Shown one piece after another: positions 1 to 6,997 of a stretch of DNA of 11,669 bases. The DNA comes from an uncultured Planctomycetota bacterium (GTDB lineage Bacteria; Planctomycetota; Planctomycetia; Pirellulales; Thermoguttaceae). Position numbers and translations under genes: made by a program. The notes below the pieces were generated by a model that saw only the letters and a list, made by a program, of their open reading frames with translations, ran no database searches and was not told the origin of the DNA. Positions within the stretch are counted from its first letter, which is position 1, and the number at the start of each line of letters is the position of its first letter. The stretch covers positions 1-11,669 of the forward strand of contig CADBTE010000109.1 in NCBI GenBank assembly GCA_902797455.1, given 5' to 3'.

Positions 1-10
1 CCCTCCGAAA

Positions 11-2227
11 GTGTGGACACAGAAACGATTGATGAGCAGTGAAATGCAAAACAGCGGAAACCAGACCGATCCTACCCCGAAATCGGTCCCGTTGCCCGAC
101 GCGAAACAGCGTGCCTGTGACGCGGCGCGGATTATCGCGGAGAACCACGGCACGGACATAAAGGTCCTTGATCTGAGGAAAGTCACCCAGGCGTTCGATT
201 TTTTCGTGATTGCCTCGGGGACGAGCCGTCGCCAGCTCCATGCGGTCAGTGACCAGATCGACGACTATTTTGAGAAGAAACTCGGCGATCGGCGCCGCGG
301 AATCGAGGGGTATCAGGAGAGCCGCTGGATCGTTCTCGACTACGGTGATGTCGTCGTCCACCTCTTTGAACCCGAAAAACGGGAGTTTTACGCATTAGAC
401 GACCTATGGGGAAAAGGGGAAGAGGTTGTGTGGGATCCTCAGACGAAACCCGCGGGGACGGAATCATCCCAGACAGACACACCGGGTACTCAGATTTTTA
501 CGCCGCTGGAGACGCTTAAAAAGCGGTTCGCCGAGGCGCTGACCGGTCTGGTCGACTCGCCTGAGGAGGCCGCCGAGATGGTTCGGCCCGTGCAGGACGC
601 CCGATTCGGTGATTTTCAGGCGAACATGGCGATGCCCCTTGCTAAGGGGCTCCATAAAAATCCGCGCGAGGTCGCTGCCGAGATCGTTTCCCGCCTGAAA
701 TGGGACGACATCCTCCAAGAGCCGCAGATCGCCGGTCCCGGGTTCATCAATCTGACTTTCCGCGCTGAGGCGCTGGCCGAGATGATCGCCGCCGCCGAGC
801 TCGACGAACGGCTGCGTGTCCCGCGCAGCGAGAAGCCCCAAACGATCGTGATCGACTACTCGGCTCCGAACGCGGCCAAACCGATGCATGTAGGTCATGT
901 TCGCTCGACTTGTATCGGGAGAGCCCTCTGCAATATTCTTGATTTCCTCGGGAATCGGGTCATTTCGGACAATCACCTCGGCGATTGGGGGACTCAGTTC
1001 GGGATGATTATCTACGGTTACCGTCATTTCCTGGATGAGGACGCGTACCGCGTCTCGCCCGTCCAGGAGCTGACCCGGCTCTATCGTTTGGTTCGCCAGA
1101 AGGCCGACGCGGACGAAGAGGTGATGAAGGCCGTTCTGCTGGAGACCTCCAAACTTCACCACGGGGACGAGGAGAACCGCCGCCTTTGGAAATCGATTCT
1201 CCCCAGCTGCCTGGATGAGATCAACAAGGTCTATGACCGTCTTGGGATTACTTTCGATCACACCATCGGCGAGTCGTTCTACAACGAACGGCTGGCACCG
1301 ATGGTCGAGAAACTTAAAAAAGACGGTATTGCCAAACAGACCAATGGCGCCGTCGGCATCTTCCTCGAGGGGGAAGAGGTTCCGATGCTCATTCAAAAGT
1401 CGGACGGGGCCTACCTTTACGCCACGACCGATCTGGCGGCCCTGCGGTACCGGATCAATGAATTCCACCCCGACAAAATTCTCTACGTGGTCGATTTCCG
1501 TCAGTCGCACCATTTCGAACAGCTGTTCAAGGCGGCGAAACTCCTTGGGATGGATCTGGAACTGGTTCATGTCAAGTTCGGAACGGTCCTGGGGGACGAC
1601 GGCAAGCCGTTTAAGACCCGAAGCGGCGACACCGTCGGTCTGGAGTCCCTCTTGGATGAGGCGCAGCGGCGAGCCTTGGCTATTGTGACCGAGGGGCGAA
1701 ACTCCGATTTCTCGGATGAGGAAAAAGACAAAATCGCTCGAACAGTCGGGATCGGCGCCTTGATTTACGCCGATCTTTCTCAAAACCGAGAGTCGGACTA
1801 CACCTTTAGTTTCGATAAGATGCTGGCGATGAACGGGAATACCGCCGCCTATATGCAGTATGCTTACGCTCGGATTCGAACCATCTTCTCCAAGGGGGAT
1901 GTCGATCCGCTTGTGCTTCACCGTCAGCTTTCCGAGGGGACGGCACAGGTCCTGCTGGAGCATCCGGCCGAGCGGGCGCTGGCGCTGGCGCTGCTTAAGT
2001 TCGCCGACGCGCTGGAGATGGCGGCTAAAGACTATCGGCCGAATCACCTGACCGCCTATCTTTACGATCTGGCGGGGCATTATTCGACATTCTTCGAGAA
2101 CTGTCCGGTTCTTAAGGCCGAATCGGCACAGAAGCGCGACAGCCGGCTGATTCTGTGCGACTTGACCGCGCGTACGATCCAGCAGGGACTGGCGCTTCTG
2201 GGGATCGGTACGGTGGAGCGAATGTGA
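11..2227 (+). CDS. argS: RsfS-arginyl-tRNA synthetase fusion protein
   Basis: One uninterrupted frame encodes two normally separate proteins. Residues about 30-142 match the ribosomal silencing factor RsfS (Iojap/DUF143): 'VLDLR', 'FVIASGTSRRQ', 'SRWIVLDYGDVVVHLFEP' and 'FYALDDLW' are all present. RsfS binds ribosomal protein uL14 and blocks subunit joining in poor conditions. After a linker rich in T, P and Q (143-162), the remaining ~575 residues form a class I arginyl-tRNA synthetase, which charges tRNA-Arg in the cytoplasm. It has an N-terminal additional domain, the HVGH signature (293-296), the 'HLGDWGTQFG' motif, a degenerate KMSKS loop 'KPFKTR' (532-537; ArgRS often lacks a canonical KMSKS) and the usual C-terminal end in 'ERM'. 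The true start is unsettled. The GTG at 11 and ATGs at 32 and 44 lack a clear Shine-Dalgarno, and the frame stays open to the window edge, so it may begin further left. A separate ArgRS could also start internally at GTG 428. cysS follows 64 bp downstream. Confidence 0.93.
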   Translation: MWTQKRLMSSEMQNSGNQTDPTPKSVPLPDAKQRACDAARIIAENHGTDIKVLDLRKVTQAFDFFVIASGTSRRQLHAVSDQIDDYFEKKLGDRRRGIEGYQESRWIVLDYGDVVVHLFEPEKREFYALDDLWGKGEEVVWDPQTKPAGTESSQTDTPGTQIFTPLETLKKRFAEALTGLVDSPEEAAEMVRPVQDARFGDFQANMAMPLAKGLHKNPREVAAEIVSRLKWDDILQEPQIAGPGFINLTFRAEALAEMIAAAELDERLRVPRSEKPQTIVIDYSAPNAAKPMHVGHVRSTCIGRALCNILDFLGNRVISDNHLGDWGTQFGMIIYGYRHFLDEDAYRVSPVQELTRLYRLVRQKADADEEVMKAVLLETSKLHHGDEENRRLWKSILPSCLDEINKVYDRLGITFDHTIGESFYNERLAPMVEKLKKDGIAKQTNGAVGIFLEGEEVPMLIQKSDGAYLYATTDLAALRYRINEFHPDKILYVVDFRQSHHFEQLFKAAKLLGMDLELVHVKFGTVLGDDGKPFKTRSGDTVGLESLLDEAQRRALAIVTEGRNSDFSDEEKDKIARTVGIGALIYADLSQNRESDYTFSFDKMLAMNGNTAAYMQYAYARIRTIFSKGDVDPLVLHRQLSEGTAQVLLEHPAERALALALLKFADALEMAAKDYRPNHLTAYLYDLAGHYSTFFENCPVLKAESAQKRDSRLILCDLTARTIQQGLALLGIGTVERM

Positions 2228-2234
2228 TCGAGCA

Positions 2235-2272
2235 TACAAACAATCAGGTTTGTAACCCCGGTGGCGGGTTTT
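2235..2272 (+). promoter_or_regulatory. Tandem hairpins between argS and cysS
   Basis: The 64-bp gap holds two inverted repeats in a row. The first has 7-bp arms TACAAAC / GTTTGTA (2235-2241 and 2248-2254) around a 6-nt loop. The second has 5-bp arms AACCC / GGGTT (2254-2258 and 2266-2270) around a 7-nt loop and runs into TTTT (2269-2272). The layout resembles a weak terminator or attenuator that would lower read-through into cysS, or a processing site. The stems are short, so a function is inferred, not shown. The gap is too short for a T-box leader. The cysS ribosome-binding site AAAGAGG (2277-2283) lies just after it. Confidence 0.4.
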
Positions 2273-2291
2273 AACGAAAGAGGTTTTAAGG

Positions 2292-3869
2292 ATGATCCGT
2301 GTTTTCAACACTTTAAGCCGAACCAAGGAAGATTTCGTTCCGGTGCGGGAAAACAAGGTCGGTATGTATCTTTGCGGGCCGACCGTCTATAAACCGAGCC
2401 ACATCGGCCATATGGTCGGGCCGGTGATCTTCGACACGATTAAGAAGTACCTCGTCTATTCGGGGTACGACGTCACGTTTGTCGTCAACATTACCGACGT
2501 CGATGACAAGCTGATCCAGGAATCGAATCGGCGCGGCCTCCCGATGGCCGAAATCGCCCGTGAGATGACCGAAGACTACTGGTCGAACCTCGCCGCGATG
2601 GGAGTCGACTCGATTGACAAGTTCCCGAAGGCGACCGAGTATATAGATGACATCATTCGTTTCACGCAGGATCTGATCGAGAAGGGGTACGCCTACGAGT
2701 CGAACGGCGATGTCTATTTCAAGGTCGAGAAGTTCGAGGGGTACGGCAAACTCAGCAATCGAACACTCGATCAGATGCTCGGCGAGGGAGGCGGAACCGC
2801 CGATCGGAAGAGCTCCAGTTTCGACTTCGCACTGTGGAAATCGGCCAAACCGGGGGAACCCTCCTGGGATTCCCCCTGGGGAAAGGGGCGTCCGGGCTGG
2901 CACATCGAGTGTTCGGTGATGAGCTGCTCTTTGCTGGGCGAGACCTTTGATATCCACGGCGGCGGCCTGGATCTGCAATTCCCCCACCATGAAAACGAGA
3001 TCGCGCAAAGCGAGGCCCGCCACGGAAAACCGATGGCGAAATACTGGATGCACAACGGGCTGATGCAGGCATCCAGTGAGATCGGCAAGCTGGGCGGGCG
3101 CAAGACGCACGCGGCCGCTCCCGCCCCGAAGGAGGGGGACCTCGCTTCGCAGGAGGGGGGGAAGATCAGCAAGTCCAAGGGAGCCAGCGCCTTCCGCGAT
3201 ATGCTCAAAACCACCAGTCCCGAGCGGATCCGCTTCTTCCTGCTGTCGACGCATTACCGCCGTCCGATCGACTACAGCCTGGAGCGCTTAGCCGAGGTGG
3301 GGAAAGGGCTGGAGACCTTCTACCGCTTCTTCCAGCGGTTTGAGCGTGTGACGAAGCGTGATTTCTATACGGTCCCCTTCCCGAAGACCCGCGTGGATGG
3401 GGATGCCTTTATCGCCCAAACGGCTGCTCTTCAGGGGAGTTTAGGACAAGCGATCTGTGCCGAACGCGAAAAATTCCTCGCGGCGATGGACGACGACTTC
3501 AACACGGGGAAGGGGATCGGAATCCTCTTCGATATGCTTCGAGCGCTGAACCGATTCATCGAAGGGCGAAAGCTCGAAACCGAACCGACGGCCGACGGGA
3601 TCGAGGAACTGACAGCGGCGGTGTCGCTCTTCCGTGAGGTGACGGCGGTTTTAGGGCTCTTTCTCAAGAAGATCGAGGAACCGAAAGCCGAGGCGGCCGA
3701 CGATTCGCTTTCCGAAGCTCTGATGGCGATTCTCATCGAGCTTCGGCAATCGGCCAAGAAAAATAAGGATTACGCCACGGCCGACAAAATTCGTGACGCC
3801 TTGACGCCGTTGGGGATCAAGATCGAGGATCGCCCGACCGGTCCGGTCTGGAGTCGGATCAAACAGTAA
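2292..3869 (+). CDS. cysS: Cysteinyl-tRNA synthetase
   Basis: This is a 525-residue class I aminoacyl-tRNA synthetase that charges tRNA-Cys in the cytoplasm. The HIGH signature is exact (residues 37-40) and the KMSKS loop reads KISKSK (291-296). The four zinc ligands known from the E. coli enzyme are all present: C28 in 'LCGPTVY', C207 in 'HIECSVMS', and H232 and E236 in 'FPHHENEIAQ'. The 'HGGGLDLQ' motif is at 222. The C-terminal anticodon-binding region carries the usual 'ARQ/KKNKDYATADKIRDAL' type helix. The protein is longer than the ~460-residue E. coli enzyme, partly because of a G/A/P/E-rich insert of roughly 25-30 residues (about 262-290) just before the KISKSK loop. The start at ATG 2292 is supported by AAAGAGG eight bases upstream. 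The next gene begins 3 bp after the stop, which points to an operon. Confidence 0.96.
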   Translation: MIRVFNTLSRTKEDFVPVRENKVGMYLCGPTVYKPSHIGHMVGPVIFDTIKKYLVYSGYDVTFVVNITDVDDKLIQESNRRGLPMAEIAREMTEDYWSNLAAMGVDSIDKFPKATEYIDDIIRFTQDLIEKGYAYESNGDVYFKVEKFEGYGKLSNRTLDQMLGEGGGTADRKSSSFDFALWKSAKPGEPSWDSPWGKGRPGWHIECSVMSCSLLGETFDIHGGGLDLQFPHHENEIAQSEARHGKPMAKYWMHNGLMQASSEIGKLGGRKTHAAAPAPKEGDLASQEGGKISKSKGASAFRDMLKTTSPERIRFFLLSTHYRRPIDYSLERLAEVGKGLETFYRFFQRFERVTKRDFYTVPFPKTRVDGDAFIAQTAALQGSLGQAICAEREKFLAAMDDDFNTGKGIGILFDMLRALNRFIEGRKLETEPTADGIEELTAAVSLFREVTAVLGLFLKKIEEPKAEAADDSLSEALMAILIELRQSAKKNKDYATADKIRDALTPLGIKIEDRPTGPVWSRIKQ

Positions 3870-3872
3870 AGG

Positions 3873-5108
3873 ATGGATAACGCGGCGCGCCGTGAAATGT
3901 GTCCGGCGCGGTATTTTCGTTTCTTCCCGAAGCGCGCTATGGTCAACGATCGTTTTTTCTATTGGCTGGGACGGCTCTTCTACGAGCCGCCCCAGACGGT
4001 TTGGGACGAGCTTCCGACCGAGCGCGGCGACTCGATGAAGGCCGGGGAGCTCACAAGAGAAGAGTTTCTTGAACAAGCGGAACCGTTCTTGGCCGAAGAG
4101 TTCCTCTATTATCGCCTCAAGGATCAGCTCCCCGCGCCGTATCTGGAAAAATTTAAACAGTCTTTCCTATCCGCCTTCGGCAGTTCGGTTCAGACCGAGA
4201 TCCCTCTGCAGGCGCTCTATCGCCTCTTCGAGGAAAACTCCATTCGTTTCGCGCCGATCAAGGGGATCGATCTGGCCTGGAGAATCTACCCGTCGCCGGC
4301 GCTGCGCCGATTCAGCGACTGGGATATACTCTTTCATCCAGAGGATTGCCAAAGGGCGACGGAACTGCTCTTCGCCAACGGCTGGATATCTCCCCACTTT
4401 TCGCCGGATCCACCGATTCACCACCACTATGCTCCCTTTTACCGGGGACGTATCATGCTTGAACCGCATCGGGCCCTTTCGAGGTTAACCGAGATCGAAC
4501 CGGCGGAAGTCTGGGAGGAGATACATCCTGTTTCGGGGACACGACACGCTTTAAGTCCCGAGCTGTACGCGTTTCTCTTGGAGCGTCACGCCTGCGCCGA
4601 CGGATTTCGAGTGAGGCATGTACGCTACCTGCTCGACGCGGCATTCTTGATGGTGAAAACGCCGATCCAGTGGGATCGTGTCCGTCACCTGGCCCGTCGG
4701 TGGCATCTCCCTTATCCGGGGAATTTTTTCGGCGCGTACGCGGCGTTTTTTCCGAAGGAAATCCTTACCGCGATGAATCCCGATCCCGTCCGCGCCGAGG
4801 CCTACCGGCAGCTGATCCGGCTTCCGGATCAGTTTGGCACGCTCAAACGTGAGGAATGGTCTATGCAGCGATACTTCTCTGTGAAGTGGGTTCGGCATCA
4901 TCTCGGTCGGCTTTCCCCGCGAGGGATACGGAATTATTACAACCTTCCCGCGCACGGGGCGTACGGGCGGCTGATTGGCGGTTATTTTCGAATCATTCGG
5001 CAGTACGCCGGTTTTTGCTTTCACCGATTTGCCCTGCGTCGCTCGGTGAAACGCTATCAGGATTTACTTAAGCTGGCGGAGGGGGATAATGAAAACGCTC
5101 GGACCTGA
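3873..5108 (+). CDS. Putative nucleotidyltransferase (NTP_transf_5 type)
   Basis: This 411-residue soluble protein resembles the 'uncharacterised nucleotidyltransferase' family (Pfam NTP_transf_5). The fold's core is visible: 'PIKGIDLAWRIYP' with the K130-G131 pair, then 'RRFSDWDILFHPED' with the paired acidic residues D149 and D151 that would bind metal, followed by 'LLFANGW'. A later strand 'IMLEPHRAL' has E where relatives usually carry the third acidic residue D. The N-terminal ~120 residues are helical and the C-terminal ~150 are basic and aromatic-rich; I recognise no other domain. Substrate is unknown. In other bacteria such proteins often sit beside ABC exporters and peptide-modification genes, and here the next gene is an ABC exporter whose start overlaps this stop by 20 bp, so the two are probably translated together. 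The start is 3 bp after the cysS stop but has only AAAGG directly before the ATG; an internal ATG (codon 9, 23 or 55) is possible. Confidence 0.75.
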   Translation: MDNAARREMCPARYFRFFPKRAMVNDRFFYWLGRLFYEPPQTVWDELPTERGDSMKAGELTREEFLEQAEPFLAEEFLYYRLKDQLPAPYLEKFKQSFLSAFGSSVQTEIPLQALYRLFEENSIRFAPIKGIDLAWRIYPSPALRRFSDWDILFHPEDCQRATELLFANGWISPHFSPDPPIHHHYAPFYRGRIMLEPHRALSRLTEIEPAEVWEEIHPVSGTRHALSPELYAFLLERHACADGFRVRHVRYLLDAAFLMVKTPIQWDRVRHLARRWHLPYPGNFFGAYAAFFPKEILTAMNPDPVRAEAYRQLIRLPDQFGTLKREEWSMQRYFSVKWVRHHLGRLSPRGIRNYYNLPAHGAYGRLIGGYFRIIRQYAGFCFHRFALRRSVKRYQDLLKLAEGDNENART

Positions 5109-6756
5109 AACCCCCCTCTTTCGGCTGGCGTTCTGTCGGGACTTTCGGAAATACTCTATCCCGATTCTCCTGGCCGATATGTTGTTGGTCTTGGTCAACT
5201 GTGTCTCGCCGCTGGCTCAGCAGCGGCTGATCGACGCCGCCGACAACGCTGACCGCGCGATGGTGATCACCGCGGCGGTGGTGGTCGGCGTTCTTTTGGG
5301 ATTGCGTTTTCTCTTTGCCTCCCTCTCGCGATGGATACGAGGCCTTTTAACGATCTCGGCCCGTCCCATTCTCAAGGCCGGCCTGTTTCGCCGCCTTTTG
5401 GCTCTCCCCGAAGAGTACCTGCGCAGCCGCGGAGCGGGTTATTTTTTTAATCGTGTTCAGAATGACATCACAGAGGTGATCGGTTTCCTCAACGGGGGAA
5501 ACCTGACTGTCTGGCCCGAATTTCTCAAGCTCGCCTTGGCCTTTGGGATGATCCTTTGGATTCGTCCCGAGTGCGCTTTGCTGACGATTCCCTTTCTTTT
5601 GCTTCAGGTGTTCGTCTGCCTGAAGTTTCGCCCGCGTCAGTACGATCTGTCCCGTCAGATGCAGGAGTGCGCGGCGACCGAGCGGCACGTGATGCAGGAA
5701 TTTCTCAGCGGACACACGACGATGAAAACCCACGCTGTTTCCCAGCGCGCGGGTGATCGTGTCGAGACGGGGCTTCGCCGCTGGAGCGCTCTTGCTAAAG
5801 CGCGTCTGGTGAACGAAAACTGGTTTCGGACCTGGATCCAGATGCCGATCTGGCTGTGCAGCGGTATTGTGGTGGTCACGGGGCTGCTCGGTGTTGTCCG
5901 CAAAGAGTCGACCTTAGGCGAGGTATGGGCGCTTCTTCGCCTTTTGACGCTGGTCTTCGCGCCGGCCCGTACTCTGGCGGGGGTCTTTGTTCAGACTCAA
6001 TCCGCCCGTTCGGCCTGGAATCGCCTGGCCGAATTACTGAGTCAGCCGACGGAGCAGCAGACCGGGGAAGCCCCCACGCTCACGGCGCCTCGCCGCCTGG
6101 AGGGGGATCTGAGCTTTCGGGATGTGACGTTTGGGTACTCCCCCGACCGTCCCGTCTTTGATCGATTCAACCTGACGATTCCGCGCGGGCGGACCCTTTT
6201 CATCACCGGGCCGAACGGAAGCGGCAAGAGCACGCTGCTGGCGCTTCTTCTGCGGCTGTATGAGCCGGCCTCGGGGGAAATCGTGATCGGGACCGCGCCG
6301 ATTCGGCAATACAGTCTAAGTGACTACCGCTCGCGGATCGGCTATCTTGGTCAGTCCCCGGAATTTATCCGGGGGACACTCCGTGAGAATCTGCTTCTTG
6401 GCTGCCGCGGCCGTGACGACGATGAGATTCTCGAGATCTTTCGTTCTTTGGACTGTGCAAATCTGGTGACCCGGCATCCGGCGGGCCTCGACGCTCCAGT
6501 GGCGGAACGGGGAGAAAACTTTTCCGGGGGAGAACGTCTTCGCCTGGCCCTTGTTCGTGAATTGCTCCGCGATACCGATATTCTTCTGTTTGATGAACCG
6601 GCCGCCCCCCTCGATACGGAAGGACGGCAGCGTTTTTATACCCTTCTGGAGACACTTCCCGCGGGGAAGACGGTTCTGGCCGTCGTCCACGACCTGCCGC
6701 CGGGAGCCGAGCATATTCTGCGCCTCTGCCCGTGTCCCGACAAAATTGTTAGGTAA
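5089..6756 (+). CDS. ABC exporter, half-transporter with fused ATPase
   Basis: A 555-residue type IV (B-family) ABC exporter half-molecule that would work as a dimer in the inner membrane. The first ~320 residues are a six-helix transmembrane domain; clear hydrophobic spans lie near 23-46, 57-80, 145-175, 250-270 and 280-300. The ATPase domain follows from about 335: Walker A GPNGSGKST (374-382), Q-loop Q422 in 'YLGQSPEF', signature FSGGE (478-482), Walker B ILLFDE (498-503, catalytic E503 kept), D-loop region 'AAPLD' and switch H534 in 'AVVHD'. The signature differs from canonical LSGGQ at both ends, but the GG and the catalytic residues are intact, so it should hydrolyse ATP. There is no N-terminal peptidase C39 domain, so it does not itself cleave a leader. 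Ribosome-binding site GGAGG (5078-5082) lies within the upstream gene, and the start overlaps that gene by 20 bp. Cargo is unknown; a lipid, glycoconjugate or small peptide are all possible. Confidence 0.9.
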   Translation: MKTLGPETPLFRLAFCRDFRKYSIPILLADMLLVLVNCVSPLAQQRLIDAADNADRAMVITAAVVVGVLLGLRFLFASLSRWIRGLLTISARPILKAGLFRRLLALPEEYLRSRGAGYFFNRVQNDITEVIGFLNGGNLTVWPEFLKLALAFGMILWIRPECALLTIPFLLLQVFVCLKFRPRQYDLSRQMQECAATERHVMQEFLSGHTTMKTHAVSQRAGDRVETGLRRWSALAKARLVNENWFRTWIQMPIWLCSGIVVVTGLLGVVRKESTLGEVWALLRLLTLVFAPARTLAGVFVQTQSARSAWNRLAELLSQPTEQQTGEAPTLTAPRRLEGDLSFRDVTFGYSPDRPVFDRFNLTIPRGRTLFITGPNGSGKSTLLALLLRLYEPASGEIVIGTAPIRQYSLSDYRSRIGYLGQSPEFIRGTLRENLLLGCRGRDDDEILEIFRSLDCANLVTRHPAGLDAPVAERGENFSGGERLRLALVRELLRDTDILLFDEPAAPLDTEGRQRFYTLLETLPAGKTVLAVVHDLPPGAEHILRLCPCPDKIVR

Positions 6757-6775
6757 TTTCTTTGGATTCCATCGA

Positions 6776-6831
6776 TTTTTTTGAACAAAAGGACGATACC
6801 GGCAATACGGTTTTCCGCCTAAGGCGGGAGA
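6776..6831 (+). promoter_or_regulatory. T-tract and hairpin upstream of the porin
   Basis: Between the ABC gene and the porin lies a run of seven T (6776-6782) and, 30 bases later, an inverted repeat CCGCC-TAA-GGCGG (6815-6827). With two wobbles its stem extends to about nine pairs (6811-6831). The repeat overlaps GGGAGAGG (6826-6833), a strong ribosome-binding sequence eight bases before the ATG at 6842, so the stem could hide it. I see no convincing -35/-10 pair here; TTGAAC at 6781-6786 has only poor -10 matches at the right distance. The porin may be read from its own undetected promoter or from upstream. Confidence 0.3.
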
Positions 6832-6841
6832 GGTCTGTTTG

Positions 6842-6997
6842 ATGGATCGCGACACTGCAAAAGGAATTGCGGAGTATGAATGCTACCTTCACGAACGTTG
6901 GAAGGATTCCACGGGCGGGGGCGTTAGGCGCCGCTGTCGGTGGGGTGGTATTGACGATGGCTATATTGACCAGTTCCGTCCTTTACGCTCAATATAG
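6842..6997 (+). CDS. Possible 51-residue leader or small protein overlapping the porin start
   Basis: An ATG at 6842 follows a near-ideal ribosome-binding site, GGGAGAGG at 6826-6833 with eight bases between. It opens 51 codons ending in TAG at 6995-6997. The frame begins MDRDTAKGIAEYECYLHERW and contains a glycine triplet, an arginine triplet and two cysteines. It has no signal peptide or membrane span and I recognise no family. From 6876 on it overlaps the first 40 codons of the porin in another frame, so its downstream composition may simply be a shadow of the porin signal peptide. It could be a leader peptide that sets porin translation, a genuine small protein, or chance. The ribosome-binding site is the only strong evidence. 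Confidence 0.25.
   Translation: MDRDTAKGIAEYECYLHERWKDSTGGGVRRRCRWGGIDDGYIDQFRPLRSI

Noticed and set aside
2228..2291. T-box riboswitch for cysS
   Set aside because: The gap is only 64 bp, lacks a T-box sequence and a specifier stem, and cannot hold such a leader.
464..2356. 630-codon open frame on the - strand opposite argS
   Set aside because: It mirrors the codon bias of argS, its translation shows no family motif, and the + strand carries an unmistakable ArgRS.
2313..3254. 313-codon open frame on the - strand opposite cysS
   Set aside because: Shadow of the CysRS gene; no motif and no ribosome-binding site considered convincing.
3873..6997. Complete lasso-peptide or other RiPP cluster
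   Set aside because: The nucleotidyltransferase and exporter would fit, but there is no cyclase, protease, PqqD-like protein or credible precursor in the window; the 51-codon frame at 6842 overlaps the porin and lacks a clear leader/core layout.
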